From the NCBI RefSeq assembly GCF_000720135.1, contig NZ_JOIU01000015.1, positions 219,399 to 283,398 on the forward strand: a DNA stretch of 64,000 bases, in the 5' to 3' direction. This DNA is from Streptomyces sp. NRRL S-1022 (GTDB lineage: Bacteria; Actinomycetota; Actinomycetes; Streptomycetales; Streptomycetaceae). This document shows positions 26,227-34,822 of the stretch, one piece after another; the first letter of the stretch is position 1, and the number at the start of each line of letters is the position of its first letter. Position numbers and translations under genes: made by a program. The notes below the pieces were generated by a model. That model was not told the DNA's origin. It did no database searches and saw nothing but the letters and a program-made list of their open reading frames with translations.

Positions 26227-26870
26227 CCGAGAACCTCGTCCCACACCGCCGAACCTCCCGTCTGCGCGCCCTCCCGCCCTGGTCGCTGGTGGCGGCCGGT
26301 CTCCTCGCGGGCGGGCTGCTGGGCGGCGGATACGGCGTGACGAAGTCTCCGGAGTACACGGCGACCAGCTACGTCGTCGCCGTCCCCGGCGAACGGACCG
26401 ACACCGCCACCGCGCTCGGCTTCGCGCAGGCCTACGGCCGGGTCGCCACCCAGGTGGCGGTGCTCGGCGACGCGCAGGTGTGGGCCGGGGTTCCGGCGCG
26501 CACCCTGCGCGACAGCGTGCGTACCGCGACCTCGCCGGATGCCCCCATGATCGCCGTCTCCGCCACCTCGGTCCGCCCGGGGCAGGCCGCCGACATGGCC
26601 AACGCCGTCGCCCGCGCGCTCATCCGCCACGCCGACGCCGCCAAGGCCGACACCCATGTCGGCCTCCTGCAGTTCTCCCGCGCGGCGAAGCCCGGCGCGC
26701 CCGCATCGCCGTCCGCCACGGTGACCGGACTGGTCGGCGCGAGCGCGGGCGGGCTGCTCGGCGCGCTCGCGCTGCTGGCGCGGCCGAAGCGGCGTGCGGA
26801 GGAGGAGGTCACGCGGTCGGCCTCGTTGCCCGGTCCGGCCGTGGCCGCCGACGTGCACGACAAGCTGTGA
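26223..26870 (+). CDS. Wzz/chain-length-determinant-like membrane protein
   Basis: This is a 215-residue protein with a membrane helix near each end (LVAAGLLAGGLLGGGYGVT and TGLVGASAGGLLGALALL). Between them lies an extracytoplasmic domain containing YTATSYVVAVPGERTD and DMANAVARALIRHADAA, the Wzz/YveK layout. No Tyr-kinase domain is present, and the C-terminal tail is short and charged. It probably regulates polymer length or export. Both ends overlap neighbouring genes by 4 bp. Confidence 0.8.
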   Translation: MTENLVPHRRTSRLRALPPWSLVAAGLLAGGLLGGGYGVTKSPEYTATSYVVAVPGERTDTATALGFAQAYGRVATQVAVLGDAQVWAGVPARTLRDSVRTATSPDAPMIAVSATSVRPGQAADMANAVARALIRHADAAKADTHVGLLQFSRAAKPGAPASPSATVTGLVGASAGGLLGALALLARPKRRAEEEVTRSASLPGPAVAADVHDKL

Positions 26871-28006
26871 TCGCCACCTACCCGGCGGGCACCGCGCGGC
26901 CCGCGCGCGCCACGGGACTGATCAGCGAACTCGTCACCAATGCGGAGAGGTTCGCGGCGCTGGCCCCCGCCTGGGGGCGGCTCTTCGCGCGATGCGGCAC
27001 CGCGACTCCGTTCCAGAACCACGCTTGGCTGCATTCGTGGTGGCTGTCGTACGGCCTGCCCGGACGGCTCCGGCTGCTCGTGGTGCACGCGGGCCGGGAC
27101 ATGGTGGCCGCCGCGCCGCTGATGCTGGTGCGCCGGCCGCTGCCCGCGCTGGTGCCGCTCGGCGGGACGATCTCCGACTACGCCGACGTGCTGCTGGACG
27201 ACGGCGACAACGGGCGGGCGGCCGGTGCGCTCACCGAGGTGCTCACGGAAGCGGCCGGCACGGCGCTGATCGACTTCCGCGAGGTGCGGCCGGGCGGTGC
27301 GGTGGAGCGGGTGTACGACCTCTGGCGCGGGCCTCGCCGCGCGGTGAGCGACTCGTTGTGCCTGGAACTGCCCGCCGCACCCATGGACGAGCTGATCACC
27401 CGGCTGTCGTCGGGCAAGTCCGCCCAGCGGGTGCGGGCGAAACTGCGCAGGCTGACCTCACTGGGTGTGCAGCGGCGGGCGGTGGGCCCGGAGGAGGTGG
27501 ACGCGGCGATCGGCCGGCTGCTGGAGCTGCACCGGCTGCAATGGCAGGACCGGAAGGTGACGAGCGAGCATCTGCGGCCCCGGTTCCGCGAGCATCTGGT
27601 GCGCGCGTTGGGGCCGATGGTGCGCTCGGGGAACGCGGTGGTCACCGAGTTCCGGCTCGGGGACGAGGTGGTCGCCGTCGACCTGACTCTGCTCTCGGGC
27701 AGCCTGGCGGGTGGCTACCTCTACGGCGCCCATCCGGGCCTGCGCCAGCGGAAGGTGGACGTGGCGGTGATGCTGCTGGACGCCTGCGCCGAGTACACCG
27801 GCGGCAGCGAGCCCCGCACGCTGAGCCTGCTGCGCGGCGACGAACCGTACAAGCACCACTGGCGACCCGAACGTGTCGTCAACCGGCGGCTGCTCATGGC
27901 GCGTCGGCGCACCGCCCCGTTGCTGACGGCCGCGCTGTGCGACGCGACCGCCCGGCAGCGGGGCAGGGAGGCGCTGCTCCGGTGGCGGGAGCGGGGCCAG
28001 GGCTAG
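26867..28006 (+). CDS. GNAT/FemAB-fold acyltransferase (CelD-like)
   Basis: This is a 379-residue protein. The N-terminal half shows FARCGTATPFQNHAWLHSWW and PLGGTISDYADVLLDD. The C-terminal acetyltransferase fold contains IGRLLELHRLQWQDRK, FRLGDEVVAVDLTLLSGSLAGGYL and LLRGDEPYKHHWRPE, the signature of proteins annotated as cellulose-biosynthesis CelD-like. It may acylate the polysaccharide or a precursor. GTG 26867 overlaps the Wzz-like stop (GTGA), and it ends the eight-gene operon. The natural substrate is not deducible. Confidence 0.8.
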   Translation: MIATYPAGTARPARATGLISELVTNAERFAALAPAWGRLFARCGTATPFQNHAWLHSWWLSYGLPGRLRLLVVHAGRDMVAAAPLMLVRRPLPALVPLGGTISDYADVLLDDGDNGRAAGALTEVLTEAAGTALIDFREVRPGGAVERVYDLWRGPRRAVSDSLCLELPAAPMDELITRLSSGKSAQRVRAKLRRLTSLGVQRRAVGPEEVDAAIGRLLELHRLQWQDRKVTSEHLRPRFREHLVRALGPMVRSGNAVVTEFRLGDEVVAVDLTLLSGSLAGGYLYGAHPGLRQRKVDVAVMLLDACAEYTGGSEPRTLSLLRGDEPYKHHWRPERVVNRRLLMARRRTAPLLTAALCDATARQRGREALLRWRERGQG

Positions 28007-28086
28007 GGCCTTTCGTCCGGATCAGGCCGGCTTCGGCTGACGGTGCCTTCCGGCCGGCGCCGGCCGGATCCGAAGGGAGTCCCTAG
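28003..28086. repeat. 84-bp palindromic element between convergent genes
   Basis: The element starts CTAGGGCCTTTCGTCCGGAT and ends with GGATCCGAAGGGAGTCCCTAG-like sequence, so its ends are imperfect inverted copies. It carries the TAG stop of the acyltransferase gene at its left end and the stop of the GH26 gene at its right end. A 21-bp near-copy of the left end occurs at 45424. It probably acts as a bidirectional terminator and resembles dispersed intergenic palindromes common in Streptomyces. Confidence 0.6.
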
Positions 28087-29429
28087 TTCTCCGACCACCA
28101 GTCGAAGGGGATGCAGAGCTTCCCGCCGAGCCAGTAGTCGAACCAGTCCTCCAGGTCCGGCTGCGGGCAGTCGGCCGGGGACATCTGGGCCGGCACCGGC
28201 TCGGGTGTCGGCGTGGGTGAGGGTGTCGCGGCCGGCTGCTCGGTGCGCGCGTACAGGGCGGCCCGGTAGATACGCGCGGAAAGGGGATTGGCCGAGCACT
28301 GCCACACGCCGTGCGGACAGTAGTCGGTCAGCGTGTTGTACAGCGGTTCGTGCTCGTCGATCCACGCGAGCATACGCCGCATGTACTCGGTGTTGTCACC
28401 GTTGCGGAACAACCCCCATTCCGGGTAGGAGATGGGCTTGCCGTGGGAACGCGCGAAGTCCACGTGCTGCTGGAGGCCGAAAGGTTCCTTCACCTGCTCG
28501 TCGAACGACATTCCGCTCGGCTGGTCGTAGGAGTCCATGCCGATGATGTCGACCACGTCGTCCCCGGGGTAGCACTCGGTCCACGGCACCGCATCCAGGC
28601 CGCGGCTCGGCGTGAAGTCGAAGCGGAAGCTCTGGCCCGGCACCGAGCGCATGGTGGTGACGATCCGCTTCCAGTACGTCTTCCATGCCTGCGGGTCCGG
28701 TGCGCAGCGATGGGTGTAGGTGGTGCCGTTCATCTCCCAGCCGAGCACGATCACCGTGTCCGGCACCTTCAGCTCCACCAGCCGCTCGGCCAGGGCTCTG
28801 AAGTGGTGGTCGAACGCGCCGGCCGCGGCCTGTCCCAGCAGCAACCTCACCTCGCTGTCGGGCACGTCCTCCTCGTTGCGCTCCTGCATCGGCACGTTCA
28901 GGACGAGCGTCCGGTCAGCCTGCCGGCGCCGCCAGTCCGCCCACGCGTCCAGGAAGCCGGGCGGACCCTCGATGTCGCTCCAGCGCTCCCCGGGCAGATA
29001 GGTGTGGGCGACCTTGAGTTCGGTGCCGCCGAGCCAGTGGCTCAGATCGGCCATGCGCGCGACTCCGCGGGATCCGGAGTCGAGAAACGCTCCGAAGGGC
29101 GGAAAGCCGCGGCCGGACGGGGAAGGCGTCAGGGTCTGCGACGGTGTCGCGGGCAGCGGGACCGGCGGGACGGCGGCGGTCGGCCGGACCGCCGGAATCG
29201 TCGGGGAGGGTGCAGCCGAAGGGGCCTCGGAGGCTTCCGGTGCCGCTGAGGTCGCCGGGGTGGTGGGGGTCGTCCCGGCGGTCGGGACCGGAGCGTGCGG
29301 GGCGGCGGCCCGCGCCGCCCCCGGGCTCACGGTGAGGCCGGGGCCGATCGCGAGGGCGAGCGCGGCGATGGCCGCCGCTGCGATGACGGCTGACGGCCCG
29401 GGCCGGGCCTTGCGCAGGTGCGGAGCCAT
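28083..29429 (-). CDS. Secreted GH26-type glycoside hydrolase
   Basis: This is a 448-residue protein. An N-terminal hydrophobic export segment (PSAVIAAAAIAALALAIGPG) is followed by an Ala/Pro/Thr linker, then a TIM-barrel domain with VIVLGWEMNGTTY (acid/base Glu near 231) and KPISYPEWGLF (nucleophile Glu near 334). That is the GH26 (beta-mannanase/related) pattern. The C-terminal region has a TPSPTPTPEP linker and a Cys-containing end. Facing the exopolysaccharide operon, it may trim or release that polymer (inference). ATG 29429 is preceded by GGGAG; the frame is open to 29486. Confidence 0.8.
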   Translation of the reverse strand: MAPHLRKARPGPSAVIAAAAIAALALAIGPGLTVSPGAARAAAPHAPVPTAGTTPTTPATSAAPEASEAPSAAPSPTIPAVRPTAAVPPVPLPATPSQTLTPSPSGRGFPPFGAFLDSGSRGVARMADLSHWLGGTELKVAHTYLPGERWSDIEGPPGFLDAWADWRRRQADRTLVLNVPMQERNEEDVPDSEVRLLLGQAAAGAFDHHFRALAERLVELKVPDTVIVLGWEMNGTTYTHRCAPDPQAWKTYWKRIVTTMRSVPGQSFRFDFTPSRGLDAVPWTECYPGDDVVDIIGMDSYDQPSGMSFDEQVKEPFGLQQHVDFARSHGKPISYPEWGLFRNGDNTEYMRRMLAWIDEHEPLYNTLTDYCPHGVWQCSANPLSARIYRAALYARTEQPAATPSPTPTPEPVPAQMSPADCPQPDLEDWFDYWLGGKLCIPFDWWSEN

Positions 29430-29662
29430 GCCCGCTCCCTTCTCCACTCGCCGTTCGATGTTCCGGCCGTTGCCGGTTACCGACACTCAGTCACAGGAAC
29501 AGGGCGAGCGCCACTGCGCGTACTTCTTTGGAGTCTGCCGGCCCCCGCACGGACGAATGCGGGCGGGAAACGCTGGAAAGCCGGCCCCGGACACCGGATC
29601 GACGGATCGACAGGTTCGGGGCCGGCCAGGCTCAGCCGGGGGCTGGTGCGGGGTGCGCGCCG

Positions 29663-29902
29663 CTACTTCTTGATGTCGCCGTTGATGCAGGTGTTGCCGG
29701 CCGCCGGGTTCAGCGCAGCGACGATGTTGATCGTGTTGCCGCAGAGGTTGATCGGAATGTGGATCGGGATCTGGACGACGTTGCCGGACAGCACACCGGG
29801 GGACCCGACAGCGGCGCCGTCGGCACTGGCGTCGGCGAAGGCGGGTCCGGCAAGGCCCAGGGCCAGGATGGCGCCCGTAACGACAGCAACGCTCTTCTTC
29901 AT
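29663..29902 (-). CDS. chpD: Short chaplin (ChpD-like)
   Basis: This is a 79-residue chaplin with a signal peptide (MKKSVAVVTGAILALGLAG...AFA) and one chaplin domain, GSPGVLSGNVVQIPIHIPIN then LCGNTINIVAALNPAAGNTC. Both cysteines are conserved, and the chain ends NGDIKK. It lies beside the rodlin genes, as chpD does in the genus. It functions as a surface-active fibril former on aerial structures. Confidence 0.88.
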   Translation of the reverse strand: MKKSVAVVTGAILALGLAGPAFADASADGAAVGSPGVLSGNVVQIPIHIPINLCGNTINIVAALNPAAGNTCINGDIKK

Positions 29903-30137
29903 GAATGTTCCCTTCTCTGGGGTCCTGCCCCAATGACGGCCAGAACCGTGTGAGCACGACGTGAACGACCGCGGCACGGAACGAGAGATAGACACATCGA
30001 GGGATCGCGGAACACGGAGAGCGGGACAATCACTCGATCGCTCCGCTTCCTCACACATTCCCCACCCGAATGTCGCGGAAAAAAAGCCCGGACGGTCCGC
30101 AGACGGTGCAGCGGACGGCCCGGGCCGACAGCTCGGC

Positions 30138-30536
30138 TCAGCTTTCACCGTTGGCCGAAAGGACCGACAGGTCCTCCAGGACATGGGAGAGCCCGCCGTC
30201 ACGCTTGGCGTTCGTGGAATTGTCGGAGCACTGCTGCTGCAGGTGGTCCGAGAGAACCGGGATGTCCTGGACCGTAGCGCCGATGGCCGCGTCGACGGCG
30301 ACGTCGACGTCCTGAACACCCAGGCAGGGCTTGTTGAGCGAGCCCTGTACCAGGGAGAGCTGCGGGCTCATGTTGCCCTTCGTCGCCGAATTGCCGAACG
30401 ACGAGACGGCGCCGTTGCCGTTCGCGACGGTCGGTCCGTCGTCGTTGCCGATGGCAAGCGCCTGCGGCGCGGCCGCCACCGCCATTCCCACGACAGAAGC
30501 GGCGGTCGCGGCGGCGACCATTGCCTTCTTGAGCAC
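30138..30536 (-). CDS. rdlA: Rodlin
   Basis: This is a 132-residue secreted rodlin. The signal peptide [20 protein letters not shown] (GTG start 30536, with GGAAAGGAA upstream) is followed by the mature domain with [36 protein letters not shown] and [15 protein letters not shown]; two cysteines are conserved. Rodlins organise chaplin fibrils into paired rodlets on aerial hyphae and spores. It is divergent from the second rodlin across a 247-bp promoter region. Which of the pair is RdlA is set by orientation only. Confidence 0.9.
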   Translation of the reverse strand: MLKKAMVAAATAASVVGMAVAAAPQALAIGNDDGPTVANGNGAVSSFGNSATKGNMSPQLSLVQGSLNKPCLGVQDVDVAVDAAIGATVQDIPVLSDHLQQQCSDNSTNAKRDGGLSHVLEDLSVLSANGES

Positions 30537-30783
30537 TTCGCGTTCCTTTCCTCGTAGCGACGCATGCCCTACGGCCTCATCAACCCGGCCCATCGGGAAT
30601 GGTTCCGCTGGTTCACCCGGTTGGAGCGCGGGTCCCCGGGAGCTGACGAAAAGTAATCCATCCGAAAAGCACACCACCAGCCCACCGCCTCGGCCGACGG
30701 GGTGAACGGGAGAAACCAGGAAGGCTCCGCGGAGTTGTCCAGTGCGCTCCGGTGGACGGGGTTTCCTCAGAAAGGACTGGCCA

Positions 30784-31182
30784 GTGATCAGGAAGATTGT
30801 TGCCACTGCGGCCGTCGCCGCTTCCGCCGTGGGCGCCTCCGCCGCCGCGGCGCCGCAGGCGCTGGCGATCGGAAATGACAGCGGCCCGACCGTCGCGAAC
30901 GGCAACGCGGGATGGCAGACCTACGGCAACTCGGCCACGTACGGGAACATGAGCCCTCAGATCGCCCTGATCCAGGGTTCCTTCAACAAGCCGTGCATCG
31001 CGGTGAACGACCTTCCGGTCGGTGTCGGCGCCCTCGTCGGTGTCAACGTCCAGGACATTCCGATCCTGTCGGACCACATGCAGCAGCAGTGCACGGAGAA
31101 CTCCTCGAACGTCAAGCGCGACGGTGCGCTGGCGCACCTGCTGGAGGACGTGTCGGTCCTCTCCCAGAACAGCGAGAAGTGA
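30784..31182 (+). CDS. rdlB: Rodlin
   Basis: This 132-residue rodlin is the same length as its divergent neighbour. The signal peptide [20 protein letters not shown] is followed by [36 protein letters not shown] and [18 protein letters not shown] 30784 follows AGAAAGGACT; the longer frame from 30742 would add a non-signal extension. The paralogues differ mainly in the segment after the NGN motif and in the helical tail. Confidence 0.9.
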   Translation: MIRKIVATAAVAASAVGASAAAAPQALAIGNDSGPTVANGNAGWQTYGNSATYGNMSPQIALIQGSFNKPCIAVNDLPVGVGALVGVNVQDIPILSDHMQQQCTENSSNVKRDGALAHLLEDVSVLSQNSEK

Positions 31183-31233
31183 TCTTCTGACCGGAGCGGG
31201 TCGCCGAGTGGTCCGGTGGCCCGCTCCGGCGTG

Positions 31234-32088
31234 TCAGGAGACGACGTCCTTGCGGGCGAAACCCCGGAAGGCCAGGGCGAACAGCACCAGCGCGTAGGTG
31301 ACGGAGATCGCCGTGCCCTGGATCATGCCGGACCACTCGGGGCGGGGCTGGACGGCGTCGGCCCAGGCGAACTGCCAGTGCGCGGGCAGGAAGTCGCGCC
31401 AGTGGCCGAGGGCGGTGACGGCGTCCAGGACATTGCCGACGATGGTCAGGCCGACGGCGCCGCCGACCGCGCCGAGCGGGGCGTCCGTCCTGGTCGACAG
31501 CCAGAACGCCAGCCCGGCGGTGACCAGCTGGGACACGAAGATGTACGCCACGGCCACCAGGAGCCGCTCCGCCGCCGTGCCGGTGTCCAGCGCGCCGCCG
31601 GTCGGTATCTCCAGCGGGCCCCAGCCGTAGGCGGCCGTGCCGACGGCGAGCGCCACCAGCGGCAGCAGCACCATCGCGGCGAGGCTCGTCCCGAGCGCCA
31701 CGACGAGCTTGGACCACAGCAGCCGGGCCCGGGGCACCGGCGCGGCCAGCAGGTAGCGCAGCGACGACCAGCCGGCTTCCGAGGCGACCGTGTCCCCGCA
31801 GAACAGGGCGACCGGGATGACCAGCAGGAAGCCCGCCGAGACGAACAGGTTCACGGCGGCGAAGTTGGCGCCGGAGGCCGTGGCCGTGTCCATCAGGGTG
31901 ATCCGGTCGTTCCGGCCGCCCGGGTCGCCGCCGACCGCGAAGGCGATCAGCAGCACGAACGGCAGCAGGGCCAGGATCGCGCCCATGACGAGGGTGCGGC
32001 GCCGCTTGAGCTGGCGGGCCAGCTCGACCCGCAGCGGCAGGGTGTGCCCCGCCCGGTAGCCGGAGGCGACCTCGGTGAGCGTGCTCAT
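31234..32088 (-). CDS. ABC-2-type transporter permease
   Basis: This is a 284-residue protein with six membrane helices (AILALLPFVLLIAFAVGG, NLFVSAGFLLVIPVALFCGD, MVLLPLVALAVGTAAYGW and others) and the ABC-2 layout. ATG 32088 overlaps the stop of the upstream hydrolase/ATPase gene by 4 bp, so it is the membrane partner of that ATPase. The substrate is unknown. Confidence 0.85.
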   Translation of the reverse strand: MSTLTEVASGYRAGHTLPLRVELARQLKRRRTLVMGAILALLPFVLLIAFAVGGDPGGRNDRITLMDTATASGANFAAVNLFVSAGFLLVIPVALFCGDTVASEAGWSSLRYLLAAPVPRARLLWSKLVVALGTSLAAMVLLPLVALAVGTAAYGWGPLEIPTGGALDTGTAAERLLVAVAYIFVSQLVTAGLAFWLSTRTDAPLGAVGGAVGLTIVGNVLDAVTALGHWRDFLPAHWQFAWADAVQPRPEWSGMIQGTAISVTYALVLFALAFRGFARKDVVS

Positions 32089-34733
32089 GCGGAACCTCCG
32101 ATCAGGGTGAGGAAGGCGTCTTCCAGGCGGCGGTGCGGGCCGACCGAGGCGACCGGCACCTCCAGCCGCACCAGCTCCACGACCAGCCGTTCGGCCGTGC
32201 CGCCCGGTTCCAGCCGGACCAGCAGTCCGTCGTCGGTGCGCGCCGCGGAGGCGACGCCGGGCAGCGCGGCCACTTTCTCCGCCATCGGCTCCCCCACGGG
32301 TACGGCGGTGCCGACGAGCAGGGTGTCGCCGGAACCGACGATCTCCCGGACCGGGCCGGCCTGCACCAGCCGGCCGCGGTCCATCACCACCAGGTGGGTG
32401 CAGGACTGCTCGACCTCGGCCAGCAGGTGGCTGGAGACGATCACCGTGCGGCCGCCGGCCGCGTAGCGGATCATCACCTCGCGCATCTCGCGGATCTGGG
32501 GCGGGTCCAGGCCGTTGGTGGGCTCGTCCAGGATGAGCAGGTCGGGCAGGCCGAGCATGGCCTGGGCGATGGCCAGGCGCTGGCGCATGCCCTGGGAGTA
32601 GGTGCGCACCGCGCGGGCGAGCGCGTCGCCGAGGCCGGCGATCTCCAGGGCCTCGTCCAGGTGGGCGTCCTGCGGCGGGCGGCCGGTGGCCCGCCAGTAC
32701 AGCTCCAGGTTCTCCCGGCCGGACAGGTGCGGCAGGAAGCCCGCGCCCTCCACGAAGGCGCCGACCCGGGAGAGCACCGACGCGCCCGGCCGGATCGCGT
32801 GGCCGAAGACGCGGATCTCGCCCTCGTCCGGCCGGATCAGGCCCATCAGCATGCGCAGGGTGGTGGTCTTGCCCGCGCCGTTCGGGCCGAGCAGACCGAG
32901 CACCTGGCCCTTCTCCACCCGGAAGGAGAGCTCCCGGACGGCGTACCGGTCGGTGGACCGGGCGTAGCGCTTGCTCAGGCCCTCGATCACCAGCGGGACC
33001 TCGGCCAGCTCCGGGTCGGGTGCCGGGGCGGCCGTGCGGCGGCGGGCGGTGAGCAGCAGGGCGAGGGCGGCGACCGCGCCGGCCGCGGGCAGCCACCAGA
33101 CCCAGGCGGGCAGGGGCGCGGCGGCGGTGCGGACGGCGGGGGCGGTCGGCACGCTCAGGTCTCCCTTCAGGGAGAGGGTGTAGGTGGCGGGGGCGGCCGG
33201 TGAGGCGTAACCGAGGTCGGTGGAGGCGAGGACCAGGCGGAGCCGGTGGCCCCGCTGCACCTCGTGGTCGATCGCCGGGAGCGTGACGGTGACGTCCTTG
33301 CCCGCCTTGGCGCCGGTCACCCGGAAGGGGGCGACGAGCTGGGCGGGCAGCACCTGCCGGGTGCCGTCGGGGCCGACGTCGTAGACCTTGCCGAACAGGA
33401 CGGCGTCGTCGCGGGTGGAGGCGATGCGCACGGTGGCGGTCGGGGCGCCGGTGATCCGCAGGTCGCGGGTGAGCGGCGCCGAGTCGAACCGCGCGTACTG
33501 GCCGGGGAAGTCCAGGGAGAGACCGACGCCGAGCGCGGACAGCTGGGAGAGGCCGCCGGATCCGCCGAGGCCCGGCAGGGCGGAGACGCCGGGCGGGCTG
33601 GCGCCGGCCGGGTTGGCGATGTGCTGGGTGCCGCCGGTGAGCGGGACGGCGCGCCGGTGGTCGTGCAGGCCCGGGTAGGCGGTGGCGCTCGCGCCGCGCA
33701 GCCGGACGGTGCCGTCGGTGGAGTCGACCCCTCCGGTGCGGGTGATCCGGAACGCCGGGCCGGTGTCGGTGGCCTTGTCGCCCTTGAGGTACCGGTCGAA
33801 CCAGGCGCGCACGCGTCCTTCGACCCGGCTGGCCTCCATGTCGCCGCCGTCGTGTCCGCCGGCGATCCAGTCGACGTCCACGGGGGCGCCGTTCGCACGG
33901 ATCGCCTTGGCGGCCGCGTCGGCCTGGCCGAGGGGGAAGAGGGAGTCCGTCTGCCCCTGCACCAGCAGGGTGGGCACCTCGATGCGGTCGCCGACGGCGG
34001 ACGGCGAGCGCTCCTCCAGCAGCGTCCGGGCGGCCGGGTCCGGGGTGCCGGACTCGGCGACCCGGTCGTACATCCGGCACAGCGCGGGCTCGAAGCGGGC
34101 GCAGCCACCGCCGGTGTTGACGAAGATGCCGGCCCACAGCTTCTTGAACACGCCGTCCGGGAACAGGGCGTCCGCGAGGTTCCAGTAGGTGATGGCGGGG
34201 GCGATGGCGTCGACCCGGTGGTCGTACCCGGCGGTGAGCAGGGAGATCGCGCCGCCGTAGGAACCGCCGGCCATGCCCACGCGCGGGTCGCCCGGTTTGT
34301 CGAGCCGGACCTCGGGCCGCTTCGCCAGCCAGTCGATGAGCCGGGAGACGTCGGCGACCTCGGCCTTCGGGTCGTTCAGGCCGATCTTCCCGGTGGACCG
34401 GCCGAAGCCGCGCGCGGACCAGGTCAGGACCGCGTACCCGTCCCGGGCGAGGTCCTCGGCCTGCCGGCGCATGTCCTGCTTGCTGCCGCCGAAGCCGTGC
34501 GCGAGCAGGACGGCGGGGTGGCGGCCGGTGCCGGCCGGGGTGACGTACGTGGTGTCCAGGCGCACCCCGTCGACCGCCATGACCTGGTCGCTGACGCGGA
34601 CGGCCCGTGTGTCGCCGGAGGCGACGGCCGCCGTCCACGTGCCGGCCCCGGCGAGCACGACGGCGGCGGCCACGGCGGCCAGGAGCCGAGGGGGCCGCCG
34701 CATGCTCCGCAGGGCGGGCGGTCGAAGATCCAT
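32085..34733 (-). CDS. Fusion of an exported X-Pro-dipeptidyl-peptidase-like hydrolase with an ABC ATPase
   Basis: This 882-residue protein has an N-terminal membrane segment (residues about 18-38). An alpha/beta-hydrolase of the S15/CocE type follows (HGFGGSKQD oxyanion region, nucleophile Ser in GGSYGGA near 160, GHDGGDME His region), then a jelly-roll domain typical of S15. A second membrane helix lies near 545 (WVWWLPAAGAVAALALLLTA). Last comes an ABC ATPase with Walker A GPNGAGKTT (near 616), signature YSQGMRQRL and Walker B LLILDEP. The topology places the hydrolase outside and the ATPase inside, in one chain. It is coupled to the ABC-2 permease. From memory, such fusions occur in other streptomycetes. 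Confidence 0.88.
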   Translation of the reverse strand: MDLRPPALRSMRRPPRLLAAVAAAVVLAGAGTWTAAVASGDTRAVRVSDQVMAVDGVRLDTTYVTPAGTGRHPAVLLAHGFGGSKQDMRRQAEDLARDGYAVLTWSARGFGRSTGKIGLNDPKAEVADVSRLIDWLAKRPEVRLDKPGDPRVGMAGGSYGGAISLLTAGYDHRVDAIAPAITYWNLADALFPDGVFKKLWAGIFVNTGGGCARFEPALCRMYDRVAESGTPDPAARTLLEERSPSAVGDRIEVPTLLVQGQTDSLFPLGQADAAAKAIRANGAPVDVDWIAGGHDGGDMEASRVEGRVRAWFDRYLKGDKATDTGPAFRITRTGGVDSTDGTVRLRGASATAYPGLHDHRRAVPLTGGTQHIANPAGASPPGVSALPGLGGSGGLSQLSALGVGLSLDFPGQYARFDSAPLTRDLRITGAPTATVRIASTRDDAVLFGKVYDVGPDGTRQVLPAQLVAPFRVTGAKAGKDVTVTLPAIDHEVQRGHRLRLVLASTDLGYASPAAPATYTLSLKGDLSVPTAPAVRTAAAPLPAWVWWLPAAGAVAALALLLTARRRTAAPAPDPELAEVPLVIEGLSKRYARSTDRYAVRELSFRVEKGQVLGLLGPNGAGKTTTLRMLMGLIRPDEGEIRVFGHAIRPGASVLSRVGAFVEGAGFLPHLSGRENLELYWRATGRPPQDAHLDEALEIAGLGDALARAVRTYSQGMRQRLAIAQAMLGLPDLLILDEPTNGLDPPQIREMREVMIRYAAGGRTVIVSSHLLAEVEQSCTHLVVMDRGRLVQAGPVREIVGSGDTLLVGTAVPVGEPMAEKVAALPGVASAARTDDGLLVRLEPGGTAERLVVELVRLEVPVASVGPHRRLEDAFLTLIGGSA

Positions 34734-34822
34734 GTCTCAACGGTACGGGGCGCCGCCGACAACCGCGGCCGACCCCGGGGTGAGGGGGTGGCCCTACTCC
34801 GGGCGTACGGGCCGGGTGCGGT

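Noticed and set aside
31234..34740. A single 1168-codon ABC protein in one frame
   Set aside because: Only the last 284 codons are the real permease. The rest is the wrong frame of the hydrolase/ATPase gene, as shown by the overlapping 882-residue frame with all motifs.
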